Positions 1-12,517 of a DNA stretch of 64,000 bases are shown one piece after another. The notes under the pieces were generated by a model. That model was not told the origin of the DNA and did no database searches. It was given only the letters and a program-made list of their open reading frames with translations. The stretch lies in the NCBI RefSeq assembly GCF_014898055.3, contig NW_023605083.1, positions 96,807,483 to 96,871,482 of the forward strand, in the 5' to 3' direction. The translations under genes and the position numbers were made by a program. Numbering within the stretch: position 1 is the first letter of the stretch; each line of letters begins with the position of its first letter. This DNA comes from Talpa occidentalis. Its lineage: Eukaryota > Chordata > Mammalia > Eulipotyphla > Talpidae.

Positions 1-3000
1 TATCAATATTTAGTCTTAGTATTTGATATACAAATTGACCCAACAATTTCACTTTAGTATTTTTCCTACTTTCAAATTAAAATTTTTTCACATTCATGAG
101 AAAAACATGGAAGAATATTTTCCTAGATATGTACTTCATAGCATACTTTTGAAACTCCTATCTCTGGAGGTCAGAAGTATAGCTCACTAAGTTGATGGGG
201 TCCTCCTTAGCAGCTCCACCTTCAGACACTTGAGGTCCAGGTTGCTGATCCTGTGCCTCCAGCCCAGGTGGTCACAGAGACAGCTTCTTTACTATTCACT
301 TTTTTGTGACAAGATGACCTAGACCTTCTACTTTACCCCAAACATATTCCCACACTAGTGAGAGTTTGTTATCATTAACGGTCTGGCTTTCTACCCAGTA
401 CTTTCTATTTGGACTATGACTGCTTTGTAAAATATCAAGCATACATAACGGAGTTGGGGGAGGAGAGGCTGGAACTTAGAGAAAAGAGAATAAGAAAAAT
501 ATCAATGCTAAATTTGAGTTTGAAACATCAGTATGACCCATAATACACATGTGTGTATTTCCCAGTAATGGCCACTGAGAGAACCTAGAACTAGAAGCAT
601 TGACACCTTAGTGTAACAGGCACATGAAGCACCCAGATCTTGATTTCTAAAAATCATTTTTCACTATCAGAAATCAGGAGATCTTTGAGAAGTTTATCCT
701 GAAGGTGAGCCTGAAAAATCTTGCCATGTCAGAAAACTAAGGAGGACTTAGGTAATAGGGTTGAAAACGTGGCAGAAACTGCCTAAAGAAGCTCCCAATG
801 GCCATATTTGAGCATCAAGAAAAATGATGATTCTACTTAGATAATTAAATCCCATGAATCCACGCTGATAATAATAAAGAAAATAAAAATTACTTTTGGA
901 CTAGATGATAAAAATATGATGAAAAACAAAGGAATATTGTAAAAAATAAGAAGAGTGGTTGTCTAATAAGAAACAACTGACCCGTGGTTGAACAATCCAC
1001 TCTATATTTGTTATAAATGTGTCTCTAGGTATCTTGTTCTTGAATAAACAAAAATCAAAAAACTAACATCTTAAATCACCCACAAAATAAAGATCCATGA
1101 AAGAAGGCTAGAAAGATGAAAGATCAAAATTAATTACCTATAGTTGATGGAATTACAATGATCTTAATTTTTCTTCCTTTTGTCTTTCTTGTTTTCTAAT
1201 TTTTAAAGGAAATATGTATTACTTTAGTAATATAACCTCTACACATAAAATTCACATAATACTAGTAGAGCCAGCATAGAGCATCACCTCTATTTTTAAT
1301 TATGTATCTTTTTATTTTTCTCTCATTTTCAAAGAAATAGTGCAGAAATAAAAAATTAGTTGCAGATAGCTAGGTTATACATAGTAATTAGATTAATATA
1401 TGTAGAATGCTTTTTATGGGTCTGAGTTTCATGTCCAAAACAATATGAGAAAAGATATGACAATGTATTTTGGGCTGCAAAATAATAAGCCTAAAAAATT
1501 TAAAATACTAAATCTGGAACTTCCCCTGAGTTCTTCAGAGTTGAATTCACATTTCTTAAGGGGCTTCAATAAAAACTCAAATATTTCAGACTTGAGCGTG
1601 AAATTTCATTTTTTGAAATAACCAAAACCATCCAGACCCATGTCCGATGAATAAGGTGGTTGACCAAGCAGGAAACTATTTTTTGGTTAAAAATGAGATG
1701 GAATTATAGAGTGATGAGATAGAAAATATAAGATAGCTCAGAAGTAATTCCAAAGTGGAATTCTTCAAATGTTTTAAAGCACTTTTATAAGGGAAAAAAA
1801 AAGCAGTGCCTCCCCAAGTGAGTACTTAGAATATTCATTTATCATCATCATGTCCCATCCATTCCTGTCACCAAAATCTCAGACCCCATCACCAAACTCC
1901 TTAACATAATTGTGTGCCCTCTCCCAATCTGGAAAATGGTCGAATTAAGTTCAGTCATAATGATAAACTCCTACATTTAACTTTAATTTGGGGGTGGACA
2001 TCCTGATCTCTGCAGACAGAAACATTAACCAGTTATCCCAACAACTTCCATTCTCTAAATCCCTCTCAGCAAGTAAGAATTATATACTCTAGTGATTCAA
2101 TGATCTTGTCAATGATGTTGTCAATGATTCAATGATGTTGTCTTCACTAACAGCAACCAAAAGACCTTAACAAGTCTCTGGATAGAGTTGATCTCCTCCT
2201 TGGATGACTTTTTGCTCCTGGGTCATCTTTTGGGAAGTCTCTCTATGGGGCTGAAACCCGGGGCAGGGAATCCTGTACCTATTTCCAGTTTTGACTGTGT
2301 CAGAAATTGCCTCTTCCCACCTTTTGACTCTATTACCCTATATCAGAAAAACAGGCCACAAACATCTCAGGTACATCTCCAACAGGAGACTCTAAGGCAA
2401 CAGGAGGCCCTCTAACCCTGGTCACACAATCTCTTGGAACTCTTGACCAGAAGGTAAACCAGGGTCCCAGAGCTCAACAGGATAAGCCAAAACTAGATCC
2501 CTCGGCTCCCTTACTTCCAACCAACACACTTTTCGATGTAGAATACCATGGGAACAGCATGTCGATACAAAATATATAAATCCCAACCTAAAATATCCAG
2601 TCATATTTTTTTTTAAAGTTTCAAAAAATAAAAGGAATGGGTGCGGAATATATGATGATGAAAGCCACCTTTACATTTCCTTCGCTGGAGTCAGTAAGCC
2701 TTGTTGATTGAACTGGGTTCTAATTTCAGCAAATAGCGTTAATTTCAAAGGTTCCCTTTTTTGTCAACCTAAGTTTATAAACACGTCCATTTGCTAATAA
2801 ATGTGACCTTTAAATCACATTCCTCTAAACAGACTGACTCTGTGTACAGGGAAGCGTAGAGAAAAGCCTTGAGAGATCTATTCACAGCCTCTCCTTAACC
2901 ACTCAGACCTTAAACAAACCTCAAATGACCCATTTCTATCCAAGACCTCACTACTTCTCCCATTTATTCGACACATTTTTTTTTTTTGATCTCTTGAGTA

Positions 3001-4377
3001 TTCACTATAGGAAAGATGCTACTTGAACAAAGAAATAGGCATTAACACAACACTGTCATTGTCTTGAGTGCCAGTGTGTGCAACCAGAAGACACACAAAT
3101 AGGAGTCATTAAGAAAATATGGAAAAGACTGTCTCTCACAAGGTATCTAGTTATAATCATACTTTGAAGGGAAAAAGAATCTTCTCACTCTTGATGGAAT
3201 GGACAGAAACGTTTTGAAGAAGTAGATTTTGAGGTGGTCCAGGAAGAATAGTTATTACTTTGGGAAACAAAGAAAACTTGGAGATTATTCCATGAACAGC
3301 AAATAACATGAGCACAGCTGAGGAGCAAGGTGGGGTGAATATTTAGTAAGCACCTAATATGTACAATGTACTCTGCTACGTCTAACAGGAAAAATAAATC
3401 AGTAGAGGCAAGTTTGATCACAACATTTTGCTTGGTTATTGGGCAAAGGAAGGGGAAGGCTCATCAATTCAAATAGTTGTGGTAGCAAAACTATATAAAA
3501 AAGGAAAGAGTAAAAAATAACAGATTATACTACAATCAAATGCCATCTAAAAGACTGTCAGGCTATTGAAAAGCATTATCTGTGTCGATAATCCCAAAAG
3601 TAGAAGTAGCAAGAGAAGTAAGACTGGAAAGTCAATCAGAAGTAATTTTAATTTATGTTGAATGCCTAAATAAGAAATTTATAGTTTAGGTTGAAGACAC
3701 TGGGATCACTGAGCATTTGAGGGAAGGTATGCTGTCAACCAAAGTTTGGAAAATTAACACTGCAGCAAAGTAGACAAGTAAATATACCAAAGCAAAGTAA
3801 TGCTGAAGAAAGGGACACTGTGTAAGTTTTGGACAGGTCTTTTATTGAACAATGTAGGGATTAGGGATTTTGGAGTCAAAAATCTGCAAAAATTACTAAT
3901 AAATGGCTTACTAAAAGCCAGAAACCTTACTGATAACAGTCAATTAAAACATATTTTGTATGTTACATGCATTTGTACTGTATTACTACAATAAATTAAG
4001 CTAGACAAAAGAAAATGTTACTAAGAAAATCATCAGGAAGAGGAGAGTAGTACCGTGCTGCATTTATTGATACCATAAGTTCACTTCATTTGCTTACAAG
4101 AAAATCCATGTAGAAGTGGATTCCACACAGTTCTAAGCTGTTTTGCTCAAAGGTCAGTTGTAATAATCATAAATAAAGCTACTGAGCATCTAGGATATGC
4201 TGGATAATGTAGACAAATAAACATGCTGAAACTTAAGCCTAAAAAACTTACACCTATCCTAAGAAAAATAGATCATAAACCTAAGATAAATGAATCATTG
4301 AATTGTAAGTAACAAACAGTTCAGATATAAAGGATTATATGAACTCAAGAGAGCTTGCTATGGGCCAAAATGTCCTT
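1..4377. other. AT-rich intergenic DNA, no gene recognised
   Basis: No open frame longer than about 80 codons and no repeat family that I can name with confidence. There is a short imperfect tandem array at 2097-2142 built on 'caatgatgttgt'. The stretch 2180-2600 is richer in GC and might be part of an old LTR or DNA transposon, but I cannot assign it. Confidence 0.5.
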
Positions 4378-4391
4378 AAGAGCATCAGTGA
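4378..4391 (+). repeat. Left target-site duplication of SINE pair
   Basis: The sequence 'aagagcatcagtga' here is matched by 'aagagcgtcagaga' at 4979-4992, after the second of two adjacent SINEs. The pair of copies brackets both SINEs together, so it is the duplication made by the first insertion. Confidence 0.75.
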
Positions 4392-4671
4392 GGGCCTCCC
4401 CTGGTGGTGCAGGCAGTTGAGGCGCGCACTGGGAAGCTGTCCACAGCCTCTGCAGTGCCGGTTCAATCCCGGCCTGCTGGGGAGGGTCCCACATGGCATG
4501 GCAGCCCTCTCCTGTCTTGCCCGCTGCTCCCTTCAGCAGTGTATTTTGTCAGTCTGCCTGTTCTGTTCCCCGCTCTGTCTCTGGTGAATCCTCTCGCCCA
4601 CCTGCACATCTGGTCTGTACCTCGGTTCTTGTATAAATAAATAAATATATCTTAAAAAAAAAAAAAAAAAA
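4392..4671 (+). mobile_element. tRNA-derived SINE, copy 1 (older of a tandem pair)
   Basis: Starts 'gggcctcccctggtgg', with a tRNA-like head carrying a B box ('ggttcaatcc'). A tRNA-unrelated body follows ('ctgctcccttcagcagtgta', 'ctctggtgaatcctctc'), then an ATAAATAAATA tail and poly(A). Some body positions are intermediate between the two subfamilies seen in the window. Non-autonomous; presumably mobilised by L1 because of the poly(A) tail and long target duplications. Confidence 0.9.
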
Positions 4672-4919
4672 GGGCCTCCCCAGTGGCGCAGCGGATGAGC
4701 GCTGGGTTGCGAAGCTGCCCGCAGCCTCTGCAGTGCCGGTTCGATCCCCAGCTGCTCCCCGGCCACTGGAGGAGGGTCCCACATGGCGCGCAGACCTCTC
4801 CTGCCGCCCGCTGCTCCCCTCAGCAGTGTACCTCGGTCCCTCTGCCTGCTCTGCTCCCCGCTCTGGCTCTGGTGAATTCTCTCACCCTCCCGCACTTCTG
4901 ACTGTACCCAGTGCTTGTA

Positions 4920-4962
<43 letters not shown>

Positions 4963-4978
4963 ATCTTTAAAAAAAAAA
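4672..4978 (+). mobile_element. tRNA-derived SINE, copy 2 (inserted in the tail of copy 1)
   Basis: A full-length CpG-rich copy starting 'gggcctccccagtggcgc' directly at the end of the poly(A) of the previous copy. Intact A box ('tggcgcagcgg') and B box ('ggttcgatcc'). The tail is an expanded (TAAA)n tract at 4918-4962 followed by 'tctttaaaa'. Its own target duplication would lie inside poly(A) and cannot be told apart. Higher CpG content than copy 1 suggests it is younger. Confidence 0.92.
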
Positions 4979-5084
4979 AAGAGCGTCAGAGATCTGGGAC
5001 TTTCCCTTAAAGACTGGAGATCCTTTAAATTGTCAGGACAGAGCTTATCCTCACTGCTTCCTCCTCTTGGAGTGTGGTTCTTTA

Positions 5085-5400
5085 GTTGGCTGGTTCCCAG
5101 ATGTCATTCAGAGGCTTTAGACTAAGTGTTACATCCTCAGAGATCCTTAACACATCCTTAGCTGCTAAATACAAAGGAGTCCTTATTATCCCTTAGTTTA
5201 TATCTACTTTAATCTTTCTCTAGCAGAATCTGATATATTTTAATTTCTTTTGCTTATTTCTTTGTTATCTGGTTTCCCCTTCCCCTTGTAAGTTCTGTAA
5301 GAATAACAATACTTTTCTACTCTTTGGTTCTACTGTGTTCATGGTCCCTTGAAGATGGCACAAAGTACTTAATAAATATTAGACACATGCATGGGTGGAT
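5085..5400 (+). repeat. L2 LINE 3' fragment
   Basis: Text resembles the 3' end of L2: cattcagaggc...ccttaacacatcc, then a stretch like 'ttgtaagttctgtaagaa', and the characteristic ending 'agtacttaataaatatt'. Old and diverged; identified by pattern only. Confidence 0.6.
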
Positions 5401-5639
5401 TGTTAAAGAAATCACAAAAATAGCATGAAATAGGTCTAGAAGAACAATATGCAAAGGATAAATTTAACAAGGAGATAATTCCAAACTAAAGTGGAAAGGT
5501 TATATAAAAGCAGTAAGTATGTACAAGATTGACTAGATAGTAAATGAATAAAATATAAACAAGAAATTCACAAATATAGAACCAAAATATCAAATAACCA
5601 AAATATTAAATAACTCATTTGTTTTTAAAGAAACACTAG

Positions 5640-6240
5640 TGAAAATGATTAGCATTAAAATTGGCAACTTTTAAATTTGACAAAAATATTTAAGATGAAA
5701 AAGCCTAGAATTGGCAATGTTTGTCTCAAATTCATTGTTATTTCTGGATGAAAATATGCACCAAATTCTTCATAGTTTATGTGTCATCTGACCTAGCAAT
5801 TCTACATTTAGAATTTATCTTGGGAAATAATTAGAAAAAAATCGACTCATAGGAAACTGAATCTCAGGATTGTTCAAAAAAAGTGAAAACTTTAGAACTG
5901 CAAAAATATGTCACAATGGGCAGTTTGTTGACTGGATTGTGATGTGTTCATGTAATAGAATACTATTAAATAGGAGGCTTTAGGGATAAAAAACATTCAT
6001 GATTTATTGCTTATTGAAAAAGTCACAACACAAAATACATGGCATATCCAACTTCATAAAAACAAAATGAAAATAAATTTTATGCTCTAGATATAAACAG
6101 GTCTTTCAGGACCACTATGGTCAGGTGAAAATTACCTACTGTATCCGCCAAATCTTCATCAAATGAAGTTTTATAGTTCAATTAGAAAGTTTGACATAAT
6201 TAGTGATAGGTATTAAAAATAAACTAAGCAAACAACAAAA
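5640..6240 (+). repeat. Old L1 fragment (L1M type), sense
   Basis: The order of phrases follows the 3' part of L1 ORF2 and its 3' UTR: 'cctagcaattctacattta', 'gtaatagaatactatta', and then a degenerate 'aaaaagtcacaacacaaa'. All frames are broken, so it is a fossil. Confidence 0.55.
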
Positions 6241-6794
6241 TGAAATGATCATTAACTGTAGAAAAAACAAAATTGCATGAAAAAGAAATACTTGTTTTTA
6301 TGTACACATCGCTCAGCTGTGAATATTATTTGCATGTATTAATGCAAATGTTGAACACTGAAATCAACAAAAGTATAATATATCTATATTGTCAGAAAAT
6401 GGGAAGGATGGTGGATATATAAGATGACTAAATTCCTTTCTTCCATAAGGAAGATAGTTAACATCTAAAATAAAAGTCAATGTGTAACATTATGAGGATA
6501 ATATCTAAAAACACAGACCAAAATAAATAATGAAAGTATTGATAGCAAGTCATGGGGCTTAGAGATGAGGTTTTCATTGTAAGTATAATTAAACTTTTTA
6601 ATAAGCATGTGTTTGTGTCTGTGTTAATTTATTTTTAAAAATTCAAGTGGAAATGAGTTGGGATTTTGACATAAACCAAGTTTTGATTTTTCTATAGAAC
6701 TTGAATTCAATAATGTACCAGGTTTTATTTTGCATGATTAGAAAAATGAATAGCATTTCCAAATGAATAGCATTTAGTCAAATAAATGTTGGTA

Positions 6795-7150
6795 TTCTTT
6801 CTGACTTTACTGTTTTAGTCCCTTCAGGCTACTATAACAAAACACTACCAACGGGTAGCTTATAAACCACAGAAGTTTATTTCTCACAATTCTGGAGGCC
6901 AGAAAGTCCAAGATCAAGGCACCAGTATGGTTGTCAATTAATGAGGGCCTCTTCCAGGTTCACAGTAAGCATCTTCTCCTTGTGTCCTTACAAAGAGTCA
7001 AGGAGCTCTCTTGAAACTCTTTTATAAGGGCACTAATCCTGTTCTCCACCCTCATGACCTAAGTACCCCAAAGGCTACACTAATACAATTACATCAGACA
7101 TTAGGACTTCAATATATGAACTGGGAGGGAAAAGTCTGATTTGTAACAAT
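6795..7150 (-). repeat. MaLR LTR (MST/MLT1 type)
   Basis: In reverse complement this reads as a mammalian apparent LTR retrotransposon LTR. On the + strand the recognisable pieces are 'ggctactataacaaaacact', 'agcttataaaccacagaag', 'tttatttctcacaattctgg', 'ctcttttataagggcacta' and 'ccaccctcatgacctaa'. About a fifth of bases differ from the remembered family pattern. No internal retroviral sequence is attached, so it is a solo LTR. Confidence 0.8.
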
Positions 7151-7229
7151 TGCCTATGTTCATAGTGCAAATATTCCACAACATCTATTTCAAGTTACAA
7201 CATTTGATGTAGAGCTGGGGAGATGTACA

Positions 7230-8370
7230 TAAAATCAACTCTTAGAAGCCAATACGAGCTGCCTACAGTTGGTTCCAGCATACCATTATAAACAATCAAA
7301 ATATATCTTTAAATGCATTTATTAAACCAAGAAGAAAGATTGAAATGATTGTACTTAATATCTAAATCAAAGGTTAATAAAAGAACAGCAGAGTAAACAC
7401 AAAGGAATTAGACGAAAGGATATAATAAAGATAAGAGCAGAAGTTAATGACATTACAAACAAAGACACAGTTGAGAAGATTAACAAAAGGGGAAAAATGG
7501 CTTTTTTAGTAGACAAACAGGCAAACATCTGGCTAACAGGATAAAAAGAAAAGAAATAAAAGTAAAAATAAACAATACTAAGTTGAAAGAACTTAATAAA
7601 GAGGAAGCAAAAAAAATAAAAGATAAATATTATAAACAAAGCTAACTGAGGACTTAGATTAAAAGGGCAGTTTTCTGGAAAAATACAGCAACAAAACTGA
7701 TTCATTCAAGAAAAAAATATAAAATGTAAGCCTACATGTCACTGTCAAAGAAATCAAATCCATCTGCGTGTTCCCTGCTGCCACCCTCCCTTAATACACA
7801 AAAACATGATCGCCAAGGCTGGCTGGTTTTACAGGTAAGTTCTGCCTTCAAGAAATGTATAATTTTAATATAGTAATATTGTTTCAGAAAAATAGAAAAA
7901 GGAAGAAAGCTTTCCAGCTCATTTTACGAGGCCATTAAACCTGGAAACACAGCTGGAAAGATAAACTCTAGGTCACTTTCATACATGAAGAAAGAGACAA
8001 GTGAACTAAATAATACTAATTTTTAAATTCTGCAATATAATTTCTTAAATGTTAATAATTAAGATTTATCAAAGCATGTAAAAATAATTTAGAAGATCTA
8101 GTAACATATTCATTATATTAACAGAGTGAAGGAGAAAATCATTTCTATAGATGCAAAAAAGATAATACAATTCAACAATCATTTTTGATTAAACAAATAT
8201 ATATACCTCCTCAAAATTGAGAAATAAATCCTTTTAAGGAAAGTGGGAACAGATGGGAGCTCTCTTAATAAAGTATATCTTTCAAAATCCATTTCAAATA
8301 TCTAAATTAACAATGTCTAAAACATGGGAATACCTCCTTATTCTACTTTCAGTGTTAAGAAAATAAAAGA
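7230..8370 (+). repeat. Degenerate L1 ORF2 segment, sense (part 1)
   Basis: Matches the middle of L1 ORF2 in order: 'atgcatttattaaaccaaga', 'ataataaagataagagca', 'tagatgcaaaaaagataata', 'caaaatccatttcaaatat'. Frame is lost by many indels. The ORF2 text stops near 8370 and resumes near 8990, interrupted by a separate L1 3' end. Confidence 0.7.
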
Positions 8371-8429
8371 AAAGGTTGAAAAATGAAAATATCCAAGCAG
8401 CCTTGACTATTGGCTAATAGTCAAAAGTT

Positions 8430-8890
8430 CAAAAGAGCCCAAATACCTATCAACTGGAGAATTGTAAACGAGTTGCAGAATGTTCACACAATGGAATATT
8501 ACTCCATCATAAAAGTGTGGATTCCCGACACGGGAGACAAGATAATTGAGTTTTAAATAACATTTTGCTATGCAAAAATGGTCAGTCCTGAGATAAACTA
8601 TACCTTGTTTTTCTATCTATATACAAAGTTAAAAAAACAGAAAACACTAATTGACAGTTGCCAAGAGTAGAATGTTGGTTGCCTAGGGTTGAGAAGTGAG
8701 GATTGATCGCAGGGAGTACCAGGGAACTTCTTGAAATGATGAAGTGTTCAATATCTTGATTGGGGTGTTGATTACACAAGTATGTATAGTTGTCAATGCT
8801 AATTGAACTGAATAATTAAGATCCATGTGTTTTATTGCTTTGTAATTATAGTTCAAATTTTAAAAACATAACAGACACAGAAAAACTAAA
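8430..8890 (+). repeat. L1M 3' end nested inside older L1
   Basis: Reads as the last part of L1 ORF2 and 3' UTR: 'cctatcaactggagaattg', 'acaatggaatattactcc', 'tcaatatcttgattggggtg', 'gttgattacacaagtatg'. It splits the ORF2 text that flanks it, so it inserted later than the surrounding L1. Confidence 0.6.
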
Positions 8891-8989
8891 GATTGGGGAA
8901 AGGGATAATGTAAATTAGTGCATAGTTTGTAATTAGTACCTAGTATATGTTTACATAGAATGTCCTAGAGAAACTACAAATAAATATTA

Positions 8990-10190
8990 GTACTAATAAG
9001 AAAGTTCAGCAAGTTTGCTGAAATCAATACACAAAAATCAATAGTTGTTTTAAAGGACATTATTAACCATGGCAATAAAAGCTCTCAAAGTACCCAGAAA
9101 TAAATCTAACAAATGATGTGCAAGATTTTATGGAAAAAGCAACAAAACCATATTGAAGTGGAAAAGAAAGAATTTACTGTATTCATGGATGAGAGGGTTC
9201 AATATTTTAAAGATAGCAAATTTCCCAAAATTTACCTATAAATTCACTACAATTTCAATTAAAAAAATCCTAGTAGGGTTTTTAAAAAACTCAACAGAAT
9301 GATTCCAAAAAGTATATGAAAGAGAAAATACTCAAAAATAGGGCAGAAAATTGAAAAAAAAAGGGGGTGGAGGGAGCCAGATAAGAGGAAGAAGAAAAGA
9401 AAAAGGGGGTCCTTTTGAATATTATACTATAATCATATACTAATAGACTACTATAGCTCATTATAAAGCTATTGTATTTTAAACAGTGTGATACTGCCAC
9501 AGGGAATAGAGGGGTTAGAATATATTAGTAGATATCCTATGCATTAATTAGATGTGGAAGTTTGGAATATGACAGAGACAGCACTGTGAATGAAAGTATT
9601 CAATAAATAATGCTTAAGCATCACCCCATGGAAAATGTCAGATTCAGCTATGCACAGGAGAGGGTAAAATTGGCTATCTGCTTCAGGTCTCATACAGGAA
9701 TAACCTAAATGTGAAAAGCAATTCACATTTTCAAAAGAAAATTTCAGAAGAAAATCTATCATGGTGCCATTTGAGTACTGTCATATTAGTTGGGATGCCA
9801 AAAGTATAAAACAGTACTGAGAAAAGAAAATATAGAGAATATATTAGCTAAGAACTGTGTATCAGGGTGATAACAGAAAAAAGGTCAGCAGTCACCATTA
9901 GAATGACTTTATATAATTGGAATACAATAGAATTCCTTAAAAAAATCAGGCAAGACAACCCAACAAAAAGGCAGCCCATATACAGAAACATACGAAAAGA
10001 TGCCCCAACCTCCCTAGTAATTAAAAAAATGCAAATCAGAGCAATGAAATAGCATCACATACCTATCAGGTTTGCAAAAATCAATCGATAAATCTAATAA
10101 AACCAAGGATTGGCAGGGCTACTGGAAATAAGAAGTGTTACACATTGCTAGCATGTCTACAAATTGGTATAACTACTTTGAACAAATTTT
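8990..10190 (+). repeat. Degenerate L1 ORF2 segment, sense (part 2)
   Basis: Continues the L1 ORF2 order: 'gaaatcaatacacaaaaat', 'ttcatggatgagagggttc', 'aaacagtgtgatactg', 'atgcaaatcagagcaatga'. The SINE at 10191-10494 interrupts it and L1-like text continues to about 10790. Inactive. Confidence 0.7.
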
Positions 10191-10494
10191 ATTTTATTTT
10201 TATTTTTTTTTTAAAGAAATTTTTTTTTTGTTGTTTTGTTTAAGATTTATTTATTCATACAAGCACTGGGTACAGTCAGAAGCGCGGGAGGGTGAGAGAA
10301 TTCACCAGAGCCAGAGCAGGGAGCAGAACAGGCAGACTGACGAAATACACTGCTAAGGGGAGCAGCGGGCGGCAGGAGAGGTCTGCGCGCCATGTGGGAC
10401 CCTCGCCCCGTGGCTGGGGATCGAACCGGCGCTGCTGAGGCTGCGCGCAGCTTCGCAGCCCAGTGCTCAACCGCTGCGCCACCAGAGGAGGCCC
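10191..10494 (-). mobile_element. tRNA-derived SINE with perfect 16-bp TSD
   Basis: Minus-strand copy: the + strand shows poly(T), TTATTTATTC, the body, and ends 'gcgccaccagaggaggccc'. Flanked by an exact duplication 'actttgaacaaatttt' at 10175-10190 and 10495-10510. The A and B boxes are intact on the minus strand. Retained CpGs and a perfect TSD point to a fairly recent insertion. Confidence 0.95.
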
Positions 10495-10510
10495 ACTTTG
10501 AACAAATTTT

Positions 10511-10790
10511 AAATCTTTGCAATAGTTTTTTTTTTTTTTAAGTGGATGATGTGCATAATCAGTCAGCCAGAAATTTGGCTTCTGAATTGGTACCTTAACA
10601 GCAATGCATACACCAGGAGTGATGTACAAGATTGTTCATTGCAAAATGGTTTATAATGGCAAGAAACTATGGAAAAACACAGATGTTATCAAATCATATA
10701 AGGTATAAAAATATGCACATAAATATTATGTTATCTTTATTATGAGTGCATATAAATTAATGGCCACATATAATGATACACAGGAGAATC
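10511..10790 (+). repeat. L1 remnant continuing after the SINE
   Basis: Phrases such as 'gtacaagattgttcattgca' and 'aatggcaagaaactatgg' match the L1 region downstream of the ORF2 catalytic part, in order after the segment ending at 10190. This is the distal half of an L1 split by the SINE. Confidence 0.6.
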
Positions 10791-11060
10791 AGTTCAGCAG
10801 TGGGACAGGGAAACCTAAATTGTCTGTGTTGTAATCCTAGCTCTTTGGGTATCAGCTGCATGGCTTGGACATGTAATTCAACCAATCTTCTCTCAACTCC
10901 TCATTCTTAAAATGGAAGCTAATAATAGTACCTATGTCATATGTCTGCTGTGGGCATTAAAGGAATTAATGTATGTAATGTGCTTAGAATAATAGCCAGC
11001 ATAGAGTAAATTTGCTGTTTTTATTACTGTCATTATCATCATCATCAATTTAATGGTGGA
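10790..11060 (+). repeat. MIR SINE
   Basis: A MIR in sense orientation: 'tcagttcagcagtgggac', 'agctgcatggcttggacatg', 'tcattcttaaaatggaagc', 'aataatagtacctatg', 'attaaaggaattaatg', 'cagcatagagtaaat'. An ancient mammal-wide tRNA-derived SINE. Confidence 0.8.
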
Positions 11061-11423
11061 GTCTGCGGAGGCAGGCTATGGGATACAGATAAATCTATAA
11101 TTTTATCTGTAAGGAAATAAGACTACATGCAAACGGACAATAAACCTGAGTTTATACGAGCACACACTTGAGGATACTGAGTACACAACTATTTGCCATA
11201 TAATGCTCTGGACTTTGCTGGATTTTTCAAATAGTTCCATTATTAAAAGGCATTAACATAAAAAATTGAATAATCTGAGGAATATTCTGGGAAAATGCTT
11301 ACCCTGCTTTGTATATGAATGACTATAACAGGAAGGTAAAATAGGAATATATTTTTGAACAAATGCTTGGCAACTAACTAGCTGCTACTAGCAACTTGCA
11401 AACGAACAGGTAAAGAAGGAAGA

Positions 11424-12025
11424 GCCCAGTAATATTTCATTGTGTATATGTACCACATCTTCTTGATCCAGTCATCTATTTTTGGACATTTGGGTTGTTT
11501 CCATAGCTTAGCTATTGTAAATAGAATATAAACATAAGGGTGCAGGTGCCCTTTTGAATTAATGTTTCTATGTCCTTTGGATAAATACCTAGGATTGGAA
11601 TTGCTGGGTCATATGGAAGCTCTATCTTTAGCAGATTGAGTAATCTCTACACAGAATCAAAAAAGATAAACTCATACAATTTGCAGCAACATGGATGGAG
11701 CTGGAAGGGATCATGCTCAGCGAAATAAGCCAGAAAGAAAAAAGAAAAAATACCGAATGGTCTCACTCATAGCAGGAATTTAGAAAACCTAAATAAGGGA
11801 CCAGGAAAAAGACTCATTATAATAAAGTAAAAATCAAAATCAACAAGCAACTACAAACCAGAGACACACTACGGGGGTCTGGGGGGAAAAGGAAGTAGGA
11901 TCAAAACAAGGGTGGTGGGAATTGTATGGGGACTATAACCAAGATGAAAATGTATACATTGTGCAAAGATAAAAAATGATGTAAAAAATATATAAAATTT
12001 TAAAAAATTAAAAAATAAAATGCTC
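11424..12025. mobile_element. L1 3' end with 5' inversion (probable twin priming)
   Basis: 11424-11640 reads as antisense L1 ('tatatgtaccacatcttctt', 'ggaattgctgggtcatatgg'). From about 11650 the text switches to sense L1 ('gcagcaacatggatggagct', 'gaaataagccagaaag') and runs through a 3' UTR ('ggtgggaattgtatgggg') to an A-rich tail near 12025. In L1 order the inverted block ends just before the point where the forward block begins. No clear target duplication was found. Confidence 0.7.
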
Positions 12026-12030
12026 TAGCA

Positions 12031-12517
12031 GCCACATTTTTCAAAAGTTAAACAAAAGGTGAAATGTATTTTAATGGTACATTGCATTTAACCAATATAT
12101 TCAAAAATTGTACTTTCAATTTGTAAGAAAAGTAAAAATTTATTAATGAAGAAAAAAAAAGAAGGAAAAGCCAAGGAAGTTATAGTAATTCTGATTACAG
12201 TAATTCTGATAATTTTCTATAGGAAATAGAGATCCCACATAGCAGGAAAAATGTACAGAAATACAGTTTTCAGGGAAGAGATCAGGACAAAGCTCTTGGA
12301 AGTACCAATGAGATACTGTTAATTGATATAAGTATCCAAAAAATATTGACATGTTCCCTGAGAAAACTATCAAAGTAACCTATAGAACACTTAGTCACTT
12401 TTTAAATTACTATTTATTGCTCTTCAACTATGTGTACGTGTTTTCTGTTTCTCTTTTTGCCTGAGACAGACTTAGCTATTAATTTTTTTCTTTAAGTAGA
12501 AAAAGAAATAAAACTTA
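12031..12517. other. Noncoding spacer, nothing recognised
   Basis: AT-rich single-copy-looking sequence between the L1 and the next SINE. No coherent open frame, RNA gene or repeat was recognised. Confidence 0.4.

Noticed and set aside
4533..4895. 120-codon minus-strand frame rich in Arg and Gly
   Set aside because: It is the antisense reading of two SINEs. The same peptide-like words (e.g. 'GERIHQ', 'RQTDKIHC') recur at every SINE copy in the window.
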